The notes under the pieces are model-generated. The model saw nothing but the letters and a program-made list of their open reading frames with translations. It made no database searches and was not told where the DNA came from. DNA of 6,706 bases from Patescibacteria group bacterium (GTDB lineage Bacteria > Patescibacteriota > Minisyncoccia > Sungbacterales > GWA2-42-14), in assembly GCA_018971745.1 (NCBI GenBank), contig JAGXAD010000042.1, positions 1 to 6,706 of the forward strand. Direction: 5' to 3'. This document shows, in pieces, positions 4,732-6,706 of the stretch. Numbering within the stretch: the stretch's first letter is position 1; the number at the start of each line of letters is the position of its first letter. Made by a program: the position numbers and the translations under genes.

Positions 4732-6002
4732 CATTGGGGACAAAATACTTTCCCTTTCCCCGTGATTGATTGAAAATCGTTTTCGGAAACAAACCCCCAG
4801 GTGCCCGATATTTTTGATTCTACGGCGGTGCACTGCCCAGTGTGATTGCCGCAACCGCCTTGGCAGATGCAAAGCCGGCTGATGTTTCCGATTTCGGACG
4901 GCATGCTGAATGTTCCGCCATCGGTTCTTGCGTGAACGGTAACTACGTGCTTGTCTTGATGCAAAAGGTGCAAATCGGTATTCGGCGCAAACATCATAAT
5001 CAGCAAAGCCATAGCAATCGGTACCCCGTTTCCCTGTTGCTGGTTGTATGCGGCGCGGGAATTATCTTCAACCCGTTTCGGAAGCTCAGGGCCTTGCGGC
5101 AGAGGATGCAAAATTTTCATAAACGGCGGCGCAATATTCAAAACTTCTTGAGTAACGCCGACCATGTTCGCATACCACGCTTCATACTTGTTTTTTTCTT
5201 CCTGGCTCCGGCCGCCCCATTCTTTCCTTAAATTAAACTGAAAGCGCGAAAGATACAAAATGTGCGGTTGCGCCGATTCGATTGCGTCTTTGAGCGGGAC
5301 ATGCAATTCAGAAAATTCAACGCGATGTTTTAAGAGGGCTTGCCTGATTGAGTCTGGAAGCTGATTATCTTCCGGGCTTGTCATCCATATTTTTGCTCCG
5401 TATTGCGCAATGCCGCCCACGGCAAGCAGGGAATGAATAGTGCGCGAATACGCGACATCTCCGCAAAAAAGAATTCGCAGAGGATTGTTGGTTTGCGGAC
5501 CGTGCAATAACTCATTGGAAAATAATTCCTGAATGGTAAACGTATCTTTTAGTTTTTGCAGGGGATGTTCTTTGTTGCCCATGCCGGCGTTGATGAATCG
5601 TATTTGATAATTTTTCTTGTTGCGTGTAGCAAGCGCTTCCCGCATCAGCGCTTCCGCTTCTTCGCCGTCGTGGCGCATAATCAGCCCTTGATAGCGCACG
5701 CCTTCGCAAAAATGGGTTAAACTTGACATTGGCTCGCCCTTTGCCATGGATGAAAATTTCCACAACCGCGGATGCAGTCTGCCGCCTAATTCTTCAACTG
5801 CGTTCGTAAAAGTAAGATCGGTGCGCGTGCTTTCCCCGAGAAAAAGTTCAAGAAATTTATCGTCTTTCGTAAAGATGCCGGAAAGCGCTTTTCTTCCGCG
5901 CTCGGTTTCAAGCAGTGTCTTAATTTCACTTGCTTTGCGGAATAATTCCTGCTCTGCAACCATATCAACATCAGAACCGTATATCAGGTCTTTAATGGCC
6001 AT
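4719..6002 (-). CDS. pyrB: Aspartate carbamoyltransferase catalytic chain with an added C-terminal Cys-rich domain
   Basis: 427 residues; catalyses carbamoyl phosphate + L-aspartate to N-carbamoyl-aspartate, the committed pyrimidine step, in the cytoplasm. The carbamoyl-phosphate domain has STRT (58-61), the SMAKGE loop (Ser85/Lys88), Arg110 in MRH, and His146/Gln149 in EHPLQ. The aspartate domain has SRTIHSL (Arg187), SRFQ (Arg253/Gln255, E. coli Arg229/Gln231 equivalents), HPLP (299-302) and QQQGNG (320-325). HPLP rather than HCLP argues against ornithine carbamoyltransferase. Usual chains are about 305-315 residues; here the catalytic part ends near 340 and about 85 further residues carry six Cys (378, 380, 384, 391, 421, 424), resembling a zinc-binding domain such as that of PyrI. 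STRTD and HPLPQG differ from the common STRTR and HPLPR. GGAG at 6011-6008 supports ATG 6002. No separate pyrI is in the window. Confidence 0.87.
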   Translation of the reverse strand: MAIKDLIYGSDVDMVAEQELFRKASEIKTLLETERGRKALSGIFTKDDKFLELFLGESTRTDLTFTNAVEELGGRLHPRLWKFSSMAKGEPMSSLTHFCEGVRYQGLIMRHDGEEAEALMREALATRNKKNYQIRFINAGMGNKEHPLQKLKDTFTIQELFSNELLHGPQTNNPLRILFCGDVAYSRTIHSLLAVGGIAQYGAKIWMTSPEDNQLPDSIRQALLKHRVEFSELHVPLKDAIESAQPHILYLSRFQFNLRKEWGGRSQEEKNKYEAWYANMVGVTQEVLNIAPPFMKILHPLPQGPELPKRVEDNSRAAYNQQQGNGVPIAMALLIMMFAPNTDLHLLHQDKHVVTVHARTDGGTFSMPSEIGNISRLCICQGGCGNHTGQCTAVESKISGTWGFVSENDFQSITGKGKVFCPQCRPH

Positions 6003-6068
6003 AAGTTCTCCATTTTTTTGTCAAAAAAGCCATTATGTAGCGTATCTATTTTCTGCATTTAGTCAAGT

Positions 6069-6096
6069 TTTACCGTTGCGCAAAAAGTTATATAAT
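6069..6096 (+). promoter_or_regulatory. Candidate murC promoter, divergent from pyrB
   Basis: TTTACC (6069-6074, 4/6), a 16-base spacer and a perfect TATAAT (6091-6096). A start near 6103 gives a leader of about 100 bases containing most of repeat copy B. The pyrB promoter should lie in the same 92-base gap on the other strand: TTGACT is visible (6066-6061), but no -10 box at normal spacing was found. Confidence 0.4.
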
Positions 6097-6191
6097 AAAT
6101 ACTCCTCGCAAGCAGCGGGATATTTCAACCCTTTTGGCTTCGCTCGGACAAAATACAAAATTTTGTTTTGTATTTTGCTCCTCACTCGCCA
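6095..6191 (+). repeat. Dispersed hairpin repeat, short copy (copy B)
   Basis: This 97-bp segment is in opposite orientation to copy A (3101-3247). It holds a perfect 12-bp hairpin, CAAAATACAAAA (6149-6160) / TTTTGTATTTTG (6166-6177), with a TTTTG loop. This is enclosed by a 10+10 base internal bubble (6139-6148, 6178-6187) and an outer TGGC (6135-6138) / GCCA (6188-6191) clamp. The left end keeps ATAAATACTCCTCG but lacks about 50 bases of the branched unit present in copy A. It ends 11 bases before the murC start codon. No run of T follows the hairpin, so it is not a standard terminator. Confidence 0.8.
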
Positions 6192-6202
6192 CAATAATCG
6201 CT

Positions 6203-6706
6203 ATGCGGATACACATTATCGGCATCGGAGGAATCGGTACCAGCGCGCTTGCGCGTTTTTATCTTGCTACAAAAAACCATGTTTCCGGTTCGGATTTGGC
6301 GCGCTCGGAAATTACCGCTGATTTGCAGCGGTACGGAGCGCGCATTACAATCGGCCCGCACAACGCAAAAAATGTTCCGGCAAAAACCGATGTAGTCATA
6401 TTTACCGCGGCGGCGGAAAAAAACAATCCTGAATTAAAAGAAGCGCGCTCGAGAAAAATCAAAATAAAAAGTTACGCGGAAGCGCTCGGCGAGTTTACGA
6501 AAGAGTATTTTACTATTGCCATTGCCGGCACGCACGGCAAAAGCACCACCACGGCAATGGTCAATTTGATGATGACGCACGCGGGATTAGATCCGACCGT
6601 TATCATCGGCACGAAATTGAAAGAATTTGGAAACGCAAATTTCCGGAAAGGAAAATCAAAATATCTTGTGATTGAAGCGGATGAATATGCCGGATCGTTC
6701 TGGCAG
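6203..6706 (+). CDS. murC: UDP-N-acetylmuramate--L-alanine ligase MurC, N-terminal part
   Basis: 168 codons are visible; the gene continues past the window. MurC adds L-alanine to UDP-MurNAc using ATP, the first peptide step of cytoplasmic peptidoglycan precursor synthesis. The start MRIHIIGIGGIGTSALA is the MurC N-terminal Rossmann-type UDP-binding motif (Gly-x-Gly-Gly-Ile-Gly). VSGSD (27-31), VIFTAA (65-70) and the ATP-binding P-loop GTHGKSTTTAM (109-119, Ser where Thr is commoner) follow, then VIEADEYAGSF (156-166) with the metal- and substrate-binding acidic residues. The GIGGIG start and EADE separate it from MurD/E/F; Mpl, the tripeptide ligase, cannot be fully excluded without the C-terminus. 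There is no Shine-Dalgarno site before ATG 6203. The leader carries repeat copy B. Confidence 0.92.
   Translation, partial: MRIHIIGIGGIGTSALARFYLATKNHVSGSDLARSEITADLQRYGARITIGPHNAKNVPAKTDVVIFTAAAEKNNPELKEARSRKIKIKSYAEALGEFTKEYFTIAIAGTHGKSTTTAMVNLMMTHAGLDPTVIIGTKLKEFGNANFRKGKSKYLVIEADEYAGSFWQ

Noticed and set aside
4842..5231. 129-codon plus-strand ORF antisense to pyrB
   Set aside because: Antisense to a well-supported conserved gene, with no recognisable motif.
5746..6321. 191-codon plus-strand ORF antisense to the pyrB 5' end and running into murC
   Set aside because: It crosses the divergent promoter region and the repeat, overlaps murC in another frame, and its composition is typical of an antisense shadow.
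1..6706. CRISPR arrays, tRNA/rRNA genes, transposases, phage genes or toxin-antitoxin pairs
   Set aside because: Looked for on both strands; no periodic repeats, cloverleaf-like segments or matching protein motifs were seen.

Overview
The window reads like a chromosomal piece of a Candidate Phyla Radiation (Patescibacteria, probably Parcubacteria-like) genome. This is inferred from gene content only: a shortened AspRS, a tiny membrane protein of a kind I associate with that group, short intergenic gaps and a mix of genes with and without Shine-Dalgarno sites. TGA terminates msrA and msrB, so the standard code is in use, which argues against Gracilibacteria/Absconditabacteria. No database search was possible.

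Left part, + strand (1-3100). The tail of msrA overlaps msrB, giving a methionine-sulfoxide repair pair. A DedA-family membrane protein follows, then a 63-aa coiled-coil/membrane protein closed by a strong intrinsic terminator. Next is aspS, encoding an aspartyl-tRNA synthetase that lacks the usual bacterial GAD insertion domain, with its own strong terminator.

Middle part, - strand (3244-6002). Reading leftwards, pyrB encodes an aspartate carbamoyltransferase with an added cysteine-rich C-terminal domain and has a terminator overlapping its stop codon. A thiolase with its own promoter and strong SD follows. Its stop codon overlaps the start of a previously unlisted 46-aa membrane ORF (TAATG junction).

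Right part, + strand (6203-6706). The first 168 codons of murC, a peptidoglycan precursor ligase, run off the window edge. Its promoter region is divergent from pyrB.

The least expected structure is an imperfect repeat present twice in opposite orientation, at 3101-3247 and 6095-6191. The copies flank the minus-strand block. Both keep a hairpin with the arms CAAAAtACAAAA/TTTTGTATTTTG inside TGGC/GCCA. The left copy carries about 50 bp of additional hairpin-rich sequence and supplies the stop codon of the 46-aa ORF. The right copy would lie in the murC 5' leader. No tRNA, rRNA, CRISPR array, transposase or phage gene was seen. Most genes are housekeeping (repair, translation, pyrimidine and cell-wall synthesis). 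The thiolase is the metabolic outlier.
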